From positions 1 through 64,000 of the forward strand of contig NZ_JRJG01000003.1 in the NCBI RefSeq assembly GCF_000759435.1: a stretch of 64,000 nt of DNA. The letters run 5' to 3'. Below are positions 41,949 through 50,573 of this stretch, in pieces. The notes under the pieces are model-generated. The model was not told where the DNA came from. It saw nothing but the letters and a program-made list of their open reading frames with translations, and did no database searches. The position numbers were made by a program, and so were the translations under genes. Position 1 is the stretch's first letter. Every line of letters starts with the position of its first letter. Source of the DNA: Hoeflea sp. BAL378. Its GTDB lineage: Bacteria; Pseudomonadota; Alphaproteobacteria; Rhizobiales; Rhizobiaceae.

Positions 41949-42571
41949 AGCGCTTCCTAATCCTGGCCGCCCTGCTGGTCGCACAGCCGGCATTCGCAAA
42001 CCATCCCGGTGAGCGCATCGATGAGGTGATGACCGATCGCGAACTGGCCTTCGAGGTCGCGGATCGCCCTTCCACGCCCGAACTCAGCCTCGAAGAACCG
42101 GACGGTGACGTCCTGCGCCTCGGCGATCTCCATGATCAGATCATCGTGCTGAGCTTTGTTCCGCAGAACTGTGACAGTCCATGCACCAAACAGCAAGCCG
42201 TTCTCGCAGGCGTGCAGGAACAGGTGAATGCTTCGCCGATGAAGCAAATGGTCACGTTTGTAACCGTCCTTGACGCAGATGCCTCGACCCAGGCTCCGTC
42301 GGACCAGGCGAACTGGCGGCGCGTGATCCCATCGGACGACGAGACAACCGCCAGTCTGGCGGATCGATTTGCGGCGTTCAGCGGCCGCGACCAGGAGTTG
42401 CCGATGGCGCATGTCATCGACCGCAACGGACGGCATGCCGGTATTTTCCATGGATCCGATTTCAGCAAGACAAATCTGACCCTCTACATCAACCAGCTCA
42501 TCAACAACGCGCATGCGCCAATGCCGCCTACCGAAAAGGGGTGGTGGGGATGGCTGACAGGTCTGTTCTGA
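41945..42571 (+). CDS. SCO-like thioredoxin-fold protein (copy 4)
   Basis: 208 residues with signal peptide. It has a SCO-type fold with CDSPC in SFVPQNCDSPCTKQQAVL, i.e. C-x3-C like SCO but with a different core, and a distal His in MAHVIDRNG. C-terminal GWWGWLTGLF is an odd aromatic tail. Probably a divergent SCO. It overlaps the start of the DsbA-like gene by 22 bases. Confidence 0.75.
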   Translation: MKRFLILAALLVAQPAFANHPGERIDEVMTDRELAFEVADRPSTPELSLEEPDGDVLRLGDLHDQIIVLSFVPQNCDSPCTKQQAVLAGVQEQVNASPMKQMVTFVTVLDADASTQAPSDQANWRRVIPSDDETTASLADRFAAFSGRDQELPMAHVIDRNGRHAGIFHGSDFSKTNLTLYINQLINNAHAPMPPTEKGWWGWLTGLF

Positions 42572-43392
42572 ACAGCGGGAGAAGGAAGTTGACGCAATTT
42601 TCGAAATTCACGGGGCGCCGCTTCGGCTTTCTCATGCTGCCCCTGCTGCTGATCATTGCGGCAGGCGCCTGGTATCTGCTCGATCCGGGGTTCAGGACCG
42701 GCCAGCAGCCTACTATCGGATCGGAGAACCTGCCGCAGGACGCGTTTGAGCGGCGGGTGCGCGACTATCTTGTAGCCAATCCGGAGGTCATCGTCGAGGC
42801 CATGCAGAACCTCGAACGAAAGCAACGGGAGGTGGAACAGACAGAAGCGCAGGCGGCCCTTGCCACCCATCGTGATGAACTGCTCAACAGCCCGGAAAGT
42901 CCAGTCGGTGGCAATCCGCAAGGCGATGTGACGTTGGTCGAATTCTTTGATTACAATTGTTCCTACTGCCGCCAGGTTGCGCCAACGATGATGGCGGCGG
43001 AAGCAGACGATCTGAAACTACGCATCGTCTACAAGGAGTTTCCCATCCTCGGGCCAAATTCCGTGTTCGCAGCCAAGGCAGCTCTTGCGGCCCGCCAGCA
43101 GAACCTCTACCCCGAATTCCATAAAGCAATGATGCAGGTGTCAGGAGCTGCCGACGAGGGGCGAGTGATGGAGGTTGCTGGGCAAATCGGCCTGGATGTC
43201 GAGCTGCTGCGAAACGATATGGCTGATGCTGCTGTCGACGCTGAAATCGCGCGCAACCTTGCGCTCGCCCAAGTTCTGCGGATCAACGGTACGCCGGGCT
43301 TTGTTATCGGTGACGAAATATTGCGCGGCGCCACCGACCTGCAAACCATGCAAACGCTGATCGCGCGTGCCCGGAAAAGCGGTGACCGGTGA
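42550..43392 (+). CDS. DsbA/ScsC-like disulfide oxidoreductase
   Basis: 280 residues. N-terminal helix (LMLPLLLIIAAGAWYLLD), a helical segment that could oligomerise (residues about 60-100, NPEVIVEAMQNLERKQREVE), then a DsbA fold with CSYC in VEFFDYNCSYCRQVAPTM and cis-Pro NGTPGFVIGDEIL. The plan resembles ScsC/PmScsC copper-tolerance proteins. ATG 42550 chosen, though a GTG three codons earlier is possible. Confidence 0.85.
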   Translation: MADRSVLNSGRRKLTQFSKFTGRRFGFLMLPLLLIIAAGAWYLLDPGFRTGQQPTIGSENLPQDAFERRVRDYLVANPEVIVEAMQNLERKQREVEQTEAQAALATHRDELLNSPESPVGGNPQGDVTLVEFFDYNCSYCRQVAPTMMAAEADDLKLRIVYKEFPILGPNSVFAAKAALAARQQNLYPEFHKAMMQVSGAADEGRVMEVAGQIGLDVELLRNDMADAAVDAEIARNLALAQVLRINGTPGFVIGDEILRGATDLQTMQTLIARARKSGDR

Positions 43393-43422
43393 GCTCGGAA
43401 GAAGACTTGAAAGGCCCTCCGA

Positions 43423-44163
43423 ATGCTTGAACTCTCCAATATTGGTATCCTGAGCGCCTTCGTTGCCGGCATTGTCTCGTTCCTGTCGCCTTGCGTACTG
43501 CCGTTGGTGCCGGGGTATGTTTCCTATGTCGCCGGCCGGTCGACGTTTACATCACCCTCAGGTGAGGTTTCTATTGCGCGAAGCGCAGCGCTCGGTTTCA
43601 GCCTCTGCTTCGTGCTCGGCTTCACAACCGTCTTTGTCATCCTTGGAGCCAGCGCTACAGCGTTGGGGCAATTGCTGCTTCGCTACCGCTTCGAGATGAA
43701 CATCGTCGGAGGCGGGATTGTTACGCTGTTCGGGTTGTTCATGCTCGGAACCATTCGACCCACGTGGATGATGCGCGAGGCACGGTTTCACCTGGATCTG
43801 CCCGGCGGCAAGGCCGTATCGTCCTATGTGCTCGGCCTGGCATTCGCCTTCGGCTGGACCCCCTGCATCGGTCCGATCCTCGGTGCCATTTTGACCGTTG
43901 GCGCGGCATCAGCCTCGGTCGCCGACGGCGTCGCACTATTAGCGATCTACTCGCTGGGCCTCGGTGTGCCGTTCCTGCTTGCCGCCGTTTTCACCGGCGC
44001 CTTGGCAGCAAGATTGAAGACCTTCGGTCGCCTCGGGCGTATTCTGCGGACATTCGCCGGAGCGGTTATGATCTTGATGGGAGTCGCCATGATGACAGGA
44101 TATCTGTCCTCTTTCGCCTTCTGGCTTTTGGAGACGTTCCCGTTGCTGTCTACAATCGGCTAG
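43423..44163 (+). CDS. ccdA: Cytochrome c biogenesis/thiol transport protein CcdA (intact copy)
   Basis: 246 residues, six helices. Redox Cys in SPCVLPLVPGYVSYVAG and FGWTPCIGPILGAILTVG. Carries electrons from cytoplasmic thioredoxin to periplasmic acceptors such as CcmG/TlpA or ScsC, several of which are encoded next to it. Intact counterpart of the decayed copy at 33181. Confidence 0.95.
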   Translation: MLELSNIGILSAFVAGIVSFLSPCVLPLVPGYVSYVAGRSTFTSPSGEVSIARSAALGFSLCFVLGFTTVFVILGASATALGQLLLRYRFEMNIVGGGIVTLFGLFMLGTIRPTWMMREARFHLDLPGGKAVSSYVLGLAFAFGWTPCIGPILGAILTVGAASASVADGVALLAIYSLGLGVPFLLAAVFTGALAARLKTFGRLGRILRTFAGAVMILMGVAMMTGYLSSFAFWLLETFPLLSTIG

Positions 44164-44244
44164 GCCAACGGCCCGTTGAGGAAATTGTGATTTGACATTC
44201 CCGTCGCTGAAAGGCGCAGGCTTGACTTTTATAGGGAGGTAGCT

Positions 44245-44451
44245 GTGATCTCGAAAACCGAAATCCTGGAGCGGGATATCCTGCGCGTGTTCAGATATGC
44301 CTGCCGGCAAGGTCGGCCGGACATCGCTGAATTCATGCTCGCAGCACTGGAGAAACTGGATGGTGAGCACGCGAGGTCTACTGTGAGAAACCGTCCACTG
44401 ATCGATTCCTATCGCGATCTGATCGAGCCCCGCGACTCCTGGAAGCCGTAA
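44245..44451 (+). CDS. Small hypothetical protein
   Basis: 68 residues starting at GTG 44245 with GGGAGG upstream. Mostly helical and charged (ERDILRVFRYACRQGRPDIA, EFMLAALEKLDGE). No known family recognised. Confidence 0.55.
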   Translation: MISKTEILERDILRVFRYACRQGRPDIAEFMLAALEKLDGEHARSTVRNRPLIDSYRDLIEPRDSWKP

Positions 44452-44856
44452 ATTCTACGGACAGGCGCAATCGCCCACCACGGCACTCTTGTCAGTTGTT
44501 GTTTTGATGGCGACGGTCGTGTTTGATATATCCGTTGCCAGCGTCGAAGCTATCGCCACCGCTTCGGCCGATGCTGGGTAGCGGCGATAGCAAGAGGCGA
44601 TGTCGGTAGAGAAGCGTAGGTTCGCGAGACCGGCATTGTCGGCTGGATTTCGCCGCGAGTTGCTGCATTTGCGCCTGCACCCGTCATTCTGCCTGGTGCT
44701 ACCGGCCTGTTGTCGGCCGGATCGAGGGGGGAAGATACACACTACCCCGCAGGTATCGTGTCCGACATCTACTGCAAAGAATCCTTCTGATTGTGCCGGG
44801 CTCGGAACATATTCCGGGATTCTCCGTTGTACTCGCCTAAGAAAAGGAGTGTTGAC
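44452..44856. other. Intergenic region, 405 bp
   Basis: No supported gene. A minus-strand frame overlapping this stretch has no protein-like features. It ends with AAAAGGAG, the ribosome site of the CBS gene. Confidence 0.45.
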
Positions 44857-45291
44857 ATGCAAGTTCAGGAAATTATGACGCGCGACCCTGCCTGTTGCGG
44901 CCCAAATAGCACCATTCAGGATGCAGCAAGGATTATGGCTGACAAATCGGTAGGGTCGGTTCCCGTGCTCAACGACGCCGGGGAACCGGTGGGTATCGTG
45001 ACCGATCGCGACATCTGCTGCGGCGCAGTCGCCGAAGGCAGGACGAATGAGACTCCCGTATCCGAAGTGATGTCCACCGACCTGCTGACGACGACACCGG
45101 ATGAGGACGTTTCGTCATGCTGCGACAAGATGGAAGAACGGCAAGTCCGGCGGGCCGTCGTTACAGACAATACAGGCAAGTGTTGTGGGATGATTGCCCA
45201 AGCGGACATAGCGCGTGATGCCGACGGTGAAGAGACCGCCGAACTTGTACAGGAGATCTCGAAGTCGGATCGGAAATCTGGCTGCTGCTGA
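44857..45291 (+). CDS. Twin-CBS-domain protein with five Cys-Cys pairs
   Basis: 144 residues. Two CBS repeats (about 7-60 and 72-125): SVGSVPVLNDAGEPVGIVTD and RRAVVTDNTGKCCGMIAQAD. Cys pairs occur at 13-14, 54-55, 88-89, 109-110 and at the very C-terminus (143-144). CBS pairs usually bind adenosyl ligands; the vicinal Cys pairs suggest binding of As(III), Hg, Cu(I) or redox sensing. Start ATG 44857 with AAGGAG upstream. Confidence 0.85.
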   Translation: MQVQEIMTRDPACCGPNSTIQDAARIMADKSVGSVPVLNDAGEPVGIVTDRDICCGAVAEGRTNETPVSEVMSTDLLTTTPDEDVSSCCDKMEERQVRRAVVTDNTGKCCGMIAQADIARDADGEETAELVQEISKSDRKSGCC

Positions 45292-45436
45292 ATTTTCGGT
45301 GAGAGACTCGCGGCGGCTGGCGTGTTCGCTCACGCTGGCAGCCGCGTAGCCCGCGTCACTACGTTCCAGCACGGGAAAGTAAGCCGGGCGGGAGCGCCGG
45401 CTCAATTCGGGACAGAAATAAAAACAAGGAGATTGG

Positions 45437-45544
45437 ATGATGATGGATGGTGGCATGATGCTCGGTATGGGATTTATATGGCTTCTTGTCGTGGCGTTGC
45501 TGGTTCTAGCGGTTGTGGCGTTGGTGAAATACCTGCGCACATAG
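45437..45544 (+). CDS. Tiny Met-rich single-helix membrane protein (second copy)
   Basis: 35 residues: MMMDGGMMLGMGF with six Met in the first 11, then one helix (IWLLVVALLVLAVVALVKYL) and a basic end RT. Preceded by AAGGAGA. The same architecture as the 47-residue protein at 38228, including the ALVK(F/Y)L ending. It lies directly before the SDR-SPW-VKOR fusion gene. Confidence 0.7.
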   Translation: MMMDGGMMLGMGFIWLLVVALLVLAVVALVKYLRT

Positions 45545-45564
45545 CTTGAAACCGGAGCGAGACC

Positions 45565-48120
45565 ATGACGGATGAAAGCAGGCCTGTCGTCATTGTTACT
45601 GGGTCAAGCGGATTTCTTGGTTCCGCAGTGGTGCGCCGGTTGCACCGAACCTATCGCGTCGTCGGACTTGACCGGTATGCGCCGCCGCATCCCCCACATC
45701 AGGCCGAATGCGTCTGTTTCGACATCACCGATCAGGTAAGTGTCGATATCGCGCTTGAACGCGTGCGATTTGCGTATGGCGACAGGATAGCCGCCTGCGT
45801 TCACCTCGCGGGCTATTTCGATCTCAGCGGCGAGGATGATCCCGCATATGATGCCGTCACGGTGGAGGGTTCGAAACGGCTGCTGAAGGGGCTTCAGGCG
45901 TTCGAGCTGGAACAGTTCATCTTCGCGTCCACCATGCTTGCACATGCGCCGACCGAGCCAGGCGAGCCGATAGACGAGAATCATCCTCTCGATCCCAAGT
46001 TTCCTTACCGCGCGTCGAAGGTGCGCACGGAGAAGGTATTGCGCGAGGAGCGGGGCGAGGAGAAACTCGTGCTGATGCGCCCTGCGGGCATCTACGATGA
46101 CAAGGGGCAGTCGACATTTCTGACCCACCAGATCGCCCGCATTCACGAACGACGGTTCAGCGGTAAGGTCTATCCCGGTGATCTGTCGCGCGGGCAGGCC
46201 TTCCTGCATCTCGATGATTTTCTCGACGCCGTGGAACGCATCGTCGACCGCCGCGCCAATCTGCCGGACGTCTTTCCGGTGCTTTTGGGCGAGGCCGACC
46301 CGATTCGGTTCGGAGAGTTGCAGCGCCTGATCGGGCGCGAGCTACATGACGAGGACTGGGTCACCTGGAATGTGCCACCACAGCTGGCCAAGCTGGGCGC
46401 ATGGACGGAGAACAGGATTTTTGGCGAGGACGCCTTTATCCGGGCATGGATGGTCGATATTTCCAGCGATCACTATGAGCTCGATCTTTCGGCGGCGAAA
46501 AAGCACCTGGATTGGAAGCCTGAGCACAGTCTGCGCGACGACATGCCGGGAATTCTTCAGCGCCTGAAGGTCGATCCCTACGGGTGGTACGAAGCGAACG
46601 GATTGAACGCCGCCCGGGTTTCGGCGGCCAAGGTCGAGAACGCCGCGGCGGAAGAGGCTGCCAAGAAGGCGCCGTCCGAGGCCGAAGCGAACGAGGACAG
46701 GCGTAAGCACGACGCGCATATGCGAAAGATGCATTTCTCGATGCTTTGGGTGCATTGGCTCGTCATGGCCCTGGGCCTCTGGCTTGCCACCGCGCCATCT
46801 GTTTTCGGCACCTTCGATCAGACCGAGTTCAGCGCTGCGGTCCAGCGGGTGACGGCGGATCGCGGGCTATGGCCTGCCGCGACCCGAAGCTGGCTGACCG
46901 CGTGGAACGATGTCTTTACCGGGCTTGCCATCATGGTCTTTGCCGGCCTTTCTCTGCGCCCCGGCAATGGCTGGGCACAATGGGCGAATGCAGCATTGGG
47001 GGTCTGGTTGCTGGCGGCGCCGCTGGTGTTTTGGACGCCGGATGCGGCCGTCTATGCAAACGACACGCTGATCGGCGCACTTGTCATCGCCTTGACAATC
47101 CTGATCCCCATGATGCCTGGCATGTCGCGCGGGGGGATGATGGATGACTCCGACATTCCGCCCGGCTGGACCTATTGCCCTTCCACATATGTCCAGCGCC
47201 TGCCGATCATCGCGCTGGGTGTCGTAGGCTTTCTCCTGTCGCGTATCCTGTCTGCCTACCAGCTCGGCCACATCGATGGCGTCTGGGAACCGTTCTTTTC
47301 GTCCCCCTCGTCGCTCAATGGCACTGAATACATCATCACCTCGGATGTCTCGAAAGCTTGGCCCATTGCAGATGGCGGCCTTGGTGCCATGAGCTACATG
47401 TTCGAAATATTGATGGGCGTGATGGGCAGCCGTCGGCGGTGGCGCACGATGCCTTGGATGGTTGCACTGTTCGGGATTGTGGTCGGGCCGCTCGGCGTCG
47501 TCAGCATCTATTTCATCATCATACAGCCGATTGCGATCGGTACCTATTGCACGATCTGCCTGATGGCGGCACTGGCGATGCTGATCATGATCCCGTTCTC
47601 GCTCGATGAGATTGTCGCGATGGTGCAGTTCATGGTTTGGAACACGCGCCGGGGCAGGCCGTTCTGGCGCGCGTTCTTCAGGGGTGATTCTCTGCCCGGT
47701 GGTTCGACCGGCGGCGAAATGAGCTTCGACGCGCCACCTATGCAGATCCTGCGGCAAAGCGCAGTCGGCGTCACCGTACCATGGACACTTGGGCTGAGTG
47801 CTGCAATCGGTGCCTTCCTGATGCTGGCGTCTCGCTCGGTCTTTGGTAATGAAGCGGCAATGGCAAACAGCGACCACCTGCTGGGTGCATTGGTCCTGAC
47901 CACCGCCGTCATCGCCTGGGCCGAGGTGGCACGCCCGCTGCGATTCTTGAACGTCATTTTTGGGCTATGGCTGGTAGTCGCACCGCTGCTGCTAAGCGGC
48001 AGTACGGTGGCCGGCAGCTTCTTTGGGATTGCAGCGGGGATTTCACTGGTGGCACTGAGCCTGCCCCGAGGACGCCGCAGCAAAGAGCATTATGGAAGCT
48101 GGGACAGATATATCCTCTAA
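45565..48120 (+). CDS. SDR epimerase - SPW repeat - VKOR multidomain fusion protein
   Basis: 851 residues. Residues about 1-330 are an extended SDR/NAD-dependent epimerase: VTGSSGFLGSAV (GxxGxxG) and catalytic YRASK. A charged linker (about 345-390) leads to SPW-type membrane repeats (MLWVHWLVMALGLWLATAPS), then a VKOR-like four-helix domain with the redox pair CTIC in YCTICLMAALAM, then a second SPW-like block near the C-terminus. This suggests a membrane enzyme linking NAD(P)-dependent chemistry to quinone/thiol redox. Substrate unknown. Confidence 0.85.
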   Translation: MTDESRPVVIVTGSSGFLGSAVVRRLHRTYRVVGLDRYAPPHPPHQAECVCFDITDQVSVDIALERVRFAYGDRIAACVHLAGYFDLSGEDDPAYDAVTVEGSKRLLKGLQAFELEQFIFASTMLAHAPTEPGEPIDENHPLDPKFPYRASKVRTEKVLREERGEEKLVLMRPAGIYDDKGQSTFLTHQIARIHERRFSGKVYPGDLSRGQAFLHLDDFLDAVERIVDRRANLPDVFPVLLGEADPIRFGELQRLIGRELHDEDWVTWNVPPQLAKLGAWTENRIFGEDAFIRAWMVDISSDHYELDLSAAKKHLDWKPEHSLRDDMPGILQRLKVDPYGWYEANGLNAARVSAAKVENAAAEEAAKKAPSEAEANEDRRKHDAHMRKMHFSMLWVHWLVMALGLWLATAPSVFGTFDQTEFSAAVQRVTADRGLWPAATRSWLTAWNDVFTGLAIMVFAGLSLRPGNGWAQWANAALGVWLLAAPLVFWTPDAAVYANDTLIGALVIALTILIPMMPGMSRGGMMDDSDIPPGWTYCPSTYVQRLPIIALGVVGFLLSRILSAYQLGHIDGVWEPFFSSPSSLNGTEYIITSDVSKAWPIADGGLGAMSYMFEILMGVMGSRRRWRTMPWMVALFGIVVGPLGVVSIYFIIIQPIAIGTYCTICLMAALAMLIMIPFSLDEIVAMVQFMVWNTRRGRPFWRAFFRGDSLPGGSTGGEMSFDAPPMQILRQSAVGVTVPWTLGLSAAIGAFLMLASRSVFGNEAAMANSDHLLGALVLTTAVIAWAEVARPLRFLNVIFGLWLVVAPLLLSGSTVAGSFFGIAAGISLVALSLPRGRRSKEHYGSWDRYIL

Positions 48121-48285
48121 CGGGGCCGGCGAAGTTTCGCGGTTGTTGAGCCACCGGATCGCGAAACGGGGACCCGGCGAACTTTGATCCCCACTCTATC
48201 CACGCCTCACCGCCGATGAGGCAATGCGGAAGAAATCGTTTCGGTGGGCGGTATGGCGGCGTCGCCTTAATTTGAAAAGGCCGTC
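48121..48285. other. Junction region with a fragment similar to the SpoIIAA-like gene
   Basis: About 35 bases near 48222-48255 match, with few mismatches, the SpoIIAA-like gene near 11165-11200 (minus-strand reading TAHRNDFFRIA versus TAHRNDFSRIA). Probably a leftover fragment moved with the IS6 element. Confidence 0.4.
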
Positions 48286-48965
48286 AGAGTGTTGCTGCGG
48301 CCGACATTATGTGGCGTTCAGCAGCGTGATTAGAAGCCATAGCCTCAGTGCGAGGCGTTCGGCGATCGGCGGCAGTTTGATGTTTGCGGTGAATTAGAAA
48401 GAGGTTCGAAATAGGGCCGCGGCTTGAAACGAATCGTTGGCATTGCGTGGCTGACTTGAACCGCATCATGATCCGTTCCCTCCTCCTTATCCGGAGATGG
48501 GAATTCTCGGCCCGATTGTTCAGCCCCTAATGCGAACGATGCTCAATGCCGGGCATGATATCGCTTTTGTGGCGTCGTAGGAGCAGAGTTTGTCGGTCAC
48601 TATCACACGGGGCGTGACGCCCTGGCCTTTGAGCAACTTGCGCATCAATTTCAGCGCTGCCTTTTTGTTGCGACGGCTTTGCAAAAGGGCATCGAGAACA
48701 TAGCCTTCAGCATCGACGGTTCGCCAGAGCCAGTACTTTCTGTCCCTTCATCGTTACCACCATTCATCGAGGTGCCATTTATCGGCAAAGCCGCGCTTTG
48801 AGCGCCGAGGGAGCGAAGTCGCAAATTCGGAGCCAAATTTGGCATCACATTCCGATACCGTCTGAAACGAAACGTCGATCCCGCGCTCTGCAAGCAAAAG
48901 GAGAAGTTTTCATGCCAAATGCTCTAACGCACAAAACTTAAGGCGACGCTGCCCCATTGCCATAG
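48286..48965 (-). pseudogene. IS6-family transposase remnant
   Basis: Minus-strand translation in shifting frames gives IS6/IS26-type pieces: LLAERGIDVSFQTV, then KRGFADKWHLDEW, WRTVDAEGYVLDALLQSRRN, KKAALKLMRKLLKGQGVTPR, VIVTDKLCSYDA and a C-terminal RFVSSRGPISNLFLIHRKHQ. Several frameshifts and a stop interrupt the frame, so the element is dead. Family members mediate replicon fusion and copy number changes in resistance regions. Confidence 0.8.
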
Positions 48966-49064
48966 GTCCTCACCCTACTTGGATAAACATGCACTCCGTA
49001 CAATCGGAAGGGAGTCAACACATGAGAAGACCGCTGCAGCAACGTGACTGAACCCCTTGCGTCG
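48966..49064. other. Short spacer before the mercury operon end
   Basis: Contains no gene. Possible IS6 boundary. Confidence 0.3.
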
Positions 49065-50513
49065 TCACCCCGCACAGCAGGAGAGCTTCGCCACATCCCT
49101 AGTAAACCCCTGGGCGGCGAGTTTCAGCCCCTCGACCGTGGTGAGGTAGGGAAAGATCGTTTCGCCGAGATCTTTCGTGGCCATCCCGAACTTAATCGCC
49201 AGCGCCATTGTCTGGATACTGTCGGCGCCTTCCGGTGCGAGGATCTGCGCACCGAGCAAGCGGCCGGTCTTTTTATCTGCCACCAGCTTGATGAGGCCAC
49301 GGGTATCGCGGGCAGCCAGCGCGCGCGGCACCTGGTCGAGCGGCACAACCGATGTCTTCACGTCGAATCCCTGTTTGCGGGCCTGGCTTTCCGAAAGCCC
49401 TACGCCCGCCACCTGCGGATCGGTGAACACCACCCATGGCATGGTGGTATTGTCATAGACGAGGCTATCGCCGTTCAGCGCATTGCGCACAGCGAGTTTG
49501 GCACCATAGGCCGCCATATAGACGAACTGATCGCGCCCGGTTACATCGCCAGCGGCATAGACGCCGGATTTCGAGGTGCGCATTCTGTCATCGACAGCAA
49601 TTCCACCACCCGGTGCCAGCCTTATGCCAGCTTCATCCAGGCCAAGGCCAGCCGTATTGGGTGTGCGTCCGGCGGTCATGAGGACCTGCTCGGCGGTGAG
49701 CGTTTCGGCACGACCACCCACATCAACGGACAGCCTGATTTCGCCATTTTGCTGCGCGATTCCGGAATAACTCAGTCCGGTGCGAACCGTGATGCCTTCG
49801 TTGGCCAGATAGCCGGCGAGCGCTTGCGCTATTTCGGGTTCTGCCCCGGGCAAGAGGCGCGAGCGCGTGACCAGCGTCACTCTGGTGCCGAGGCGCGCGA
49901 ACATCTGTGCAAGTTCACAGCCGATGTAGCCGCCGCCAATGACCAGAAGCGAGCGTGGCTGTTCCCCAAGCTCCAGCGCGGTGGTGCTGGTGAGGTAAGG
50001 AATATGCTCTATACCGGGGATGGAAGGAATCGCCGGCGATGCACCCGTGGCGATGATGATCTTGCCGGCGCTGATCGGACTTCCATCCACCAGCACGCCC
50101 GATCCATTGAGTCGTGCAATCCCCTCCATATATGCGACGCCATTATATTCGGGCAGCAGGTCGATATATTTCTTCTGCCTGAGCGTTCCGACCAGATCGT
50201 CCTTGGCCGCAACCAGCGCGCGCCAATCGCTGACGTGGGCTTCACCGGCAAGCCCCGGAAACCGGCCTGCCCTGCCTGCGCCATGCACCGCCTCGGCGGC
50301 ACGAATCATGGTCTTGGAGGGCACGCAGCCGACATTGACGCAGGTGCCGCCAATCGTACCATGGCCGATCAGCGCGACATTCGCCCCCTGTTCGGCGGCG
50401 GCGATCGCGGCGGAGAAGCCCGCCGAGCCGGCCCCGATAACGGCGATGTCGAAAGCTTGGCTTTCGGCCCCGCCGGTAGTGCAGCAGTCACCGGTGTCCA
50501 CTTGCTGGTCCAT
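49065..50513 (-). CDS. merA: Mercuric reductase
   Basis: 482 residues, FAD/NAD(P)H disulfide oxidoreductase reducing Hg(II) to Hg(0). FAD motif GAGSAGFSAA, redox Cys pair GGTCVNVGCVPSK, NADPH motif GGGYIGCELA, FAD motif VYAAGDVTG and the MerA-specific C-terminal vicinal Cys in KLSCCAG. No N-terminal NmerA domain. ATG 50513. Last gene of the mer operon. Confidence 0.95.
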   Translation of the reverse strand: MDQQVDTGDCCTTGGAESQAFDIAVIGAGSAGFSAAIAAAEQGANVALIGHGTIGGTCVNVGCVPSKTMIRAAEAVHGAGRAGRFPGLAGEAHVSDWRALVAAKDDLVGTLRQKKYIDLLPEYNGVAYMEGIARLNGSGVLVDGSPISAGKIIIATGASPAIPSIPGIEHIPYLTSTTALELGEQPRSLLVIGGGYIGCELAQMFARLGTRVTLVTRSRLLPGAEPEIAQALAGYLANEGITVRTGLSYSGIAQQNGEIRLSVDVGGRAETLTAEQVLMTAGRTPNTAGLGLDEAGIRLAPGGGIAVDDRMRTSKSGVYAAGDVTGRDQFVYMAAYGAKLAVRNALNGDSLVYDNTTMPWVVFTDPQVAGVGLSESQARKQGFDVKTSVVPLDQVPRALAARDTRGLIKLVADKKTGRLLGAQILAPEGADSIQTMALAIKFGMATKDLGETIFPYLTTVEGLKLAAQGFTRDVAKLSCCAG

Positions 50514-50573
50514 TGTCGTTTTCCTTTTTTTTTGATGGGGACTGTCGTCATGGCGATGCCCGAAAATCCTGCG

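Noticed and set aside
44455-44862. 135-codon minus-strand frame before the CBS gene
   Set aside because: Overlaps the CBS ribosome site and start, and shows no protein-like pattern.
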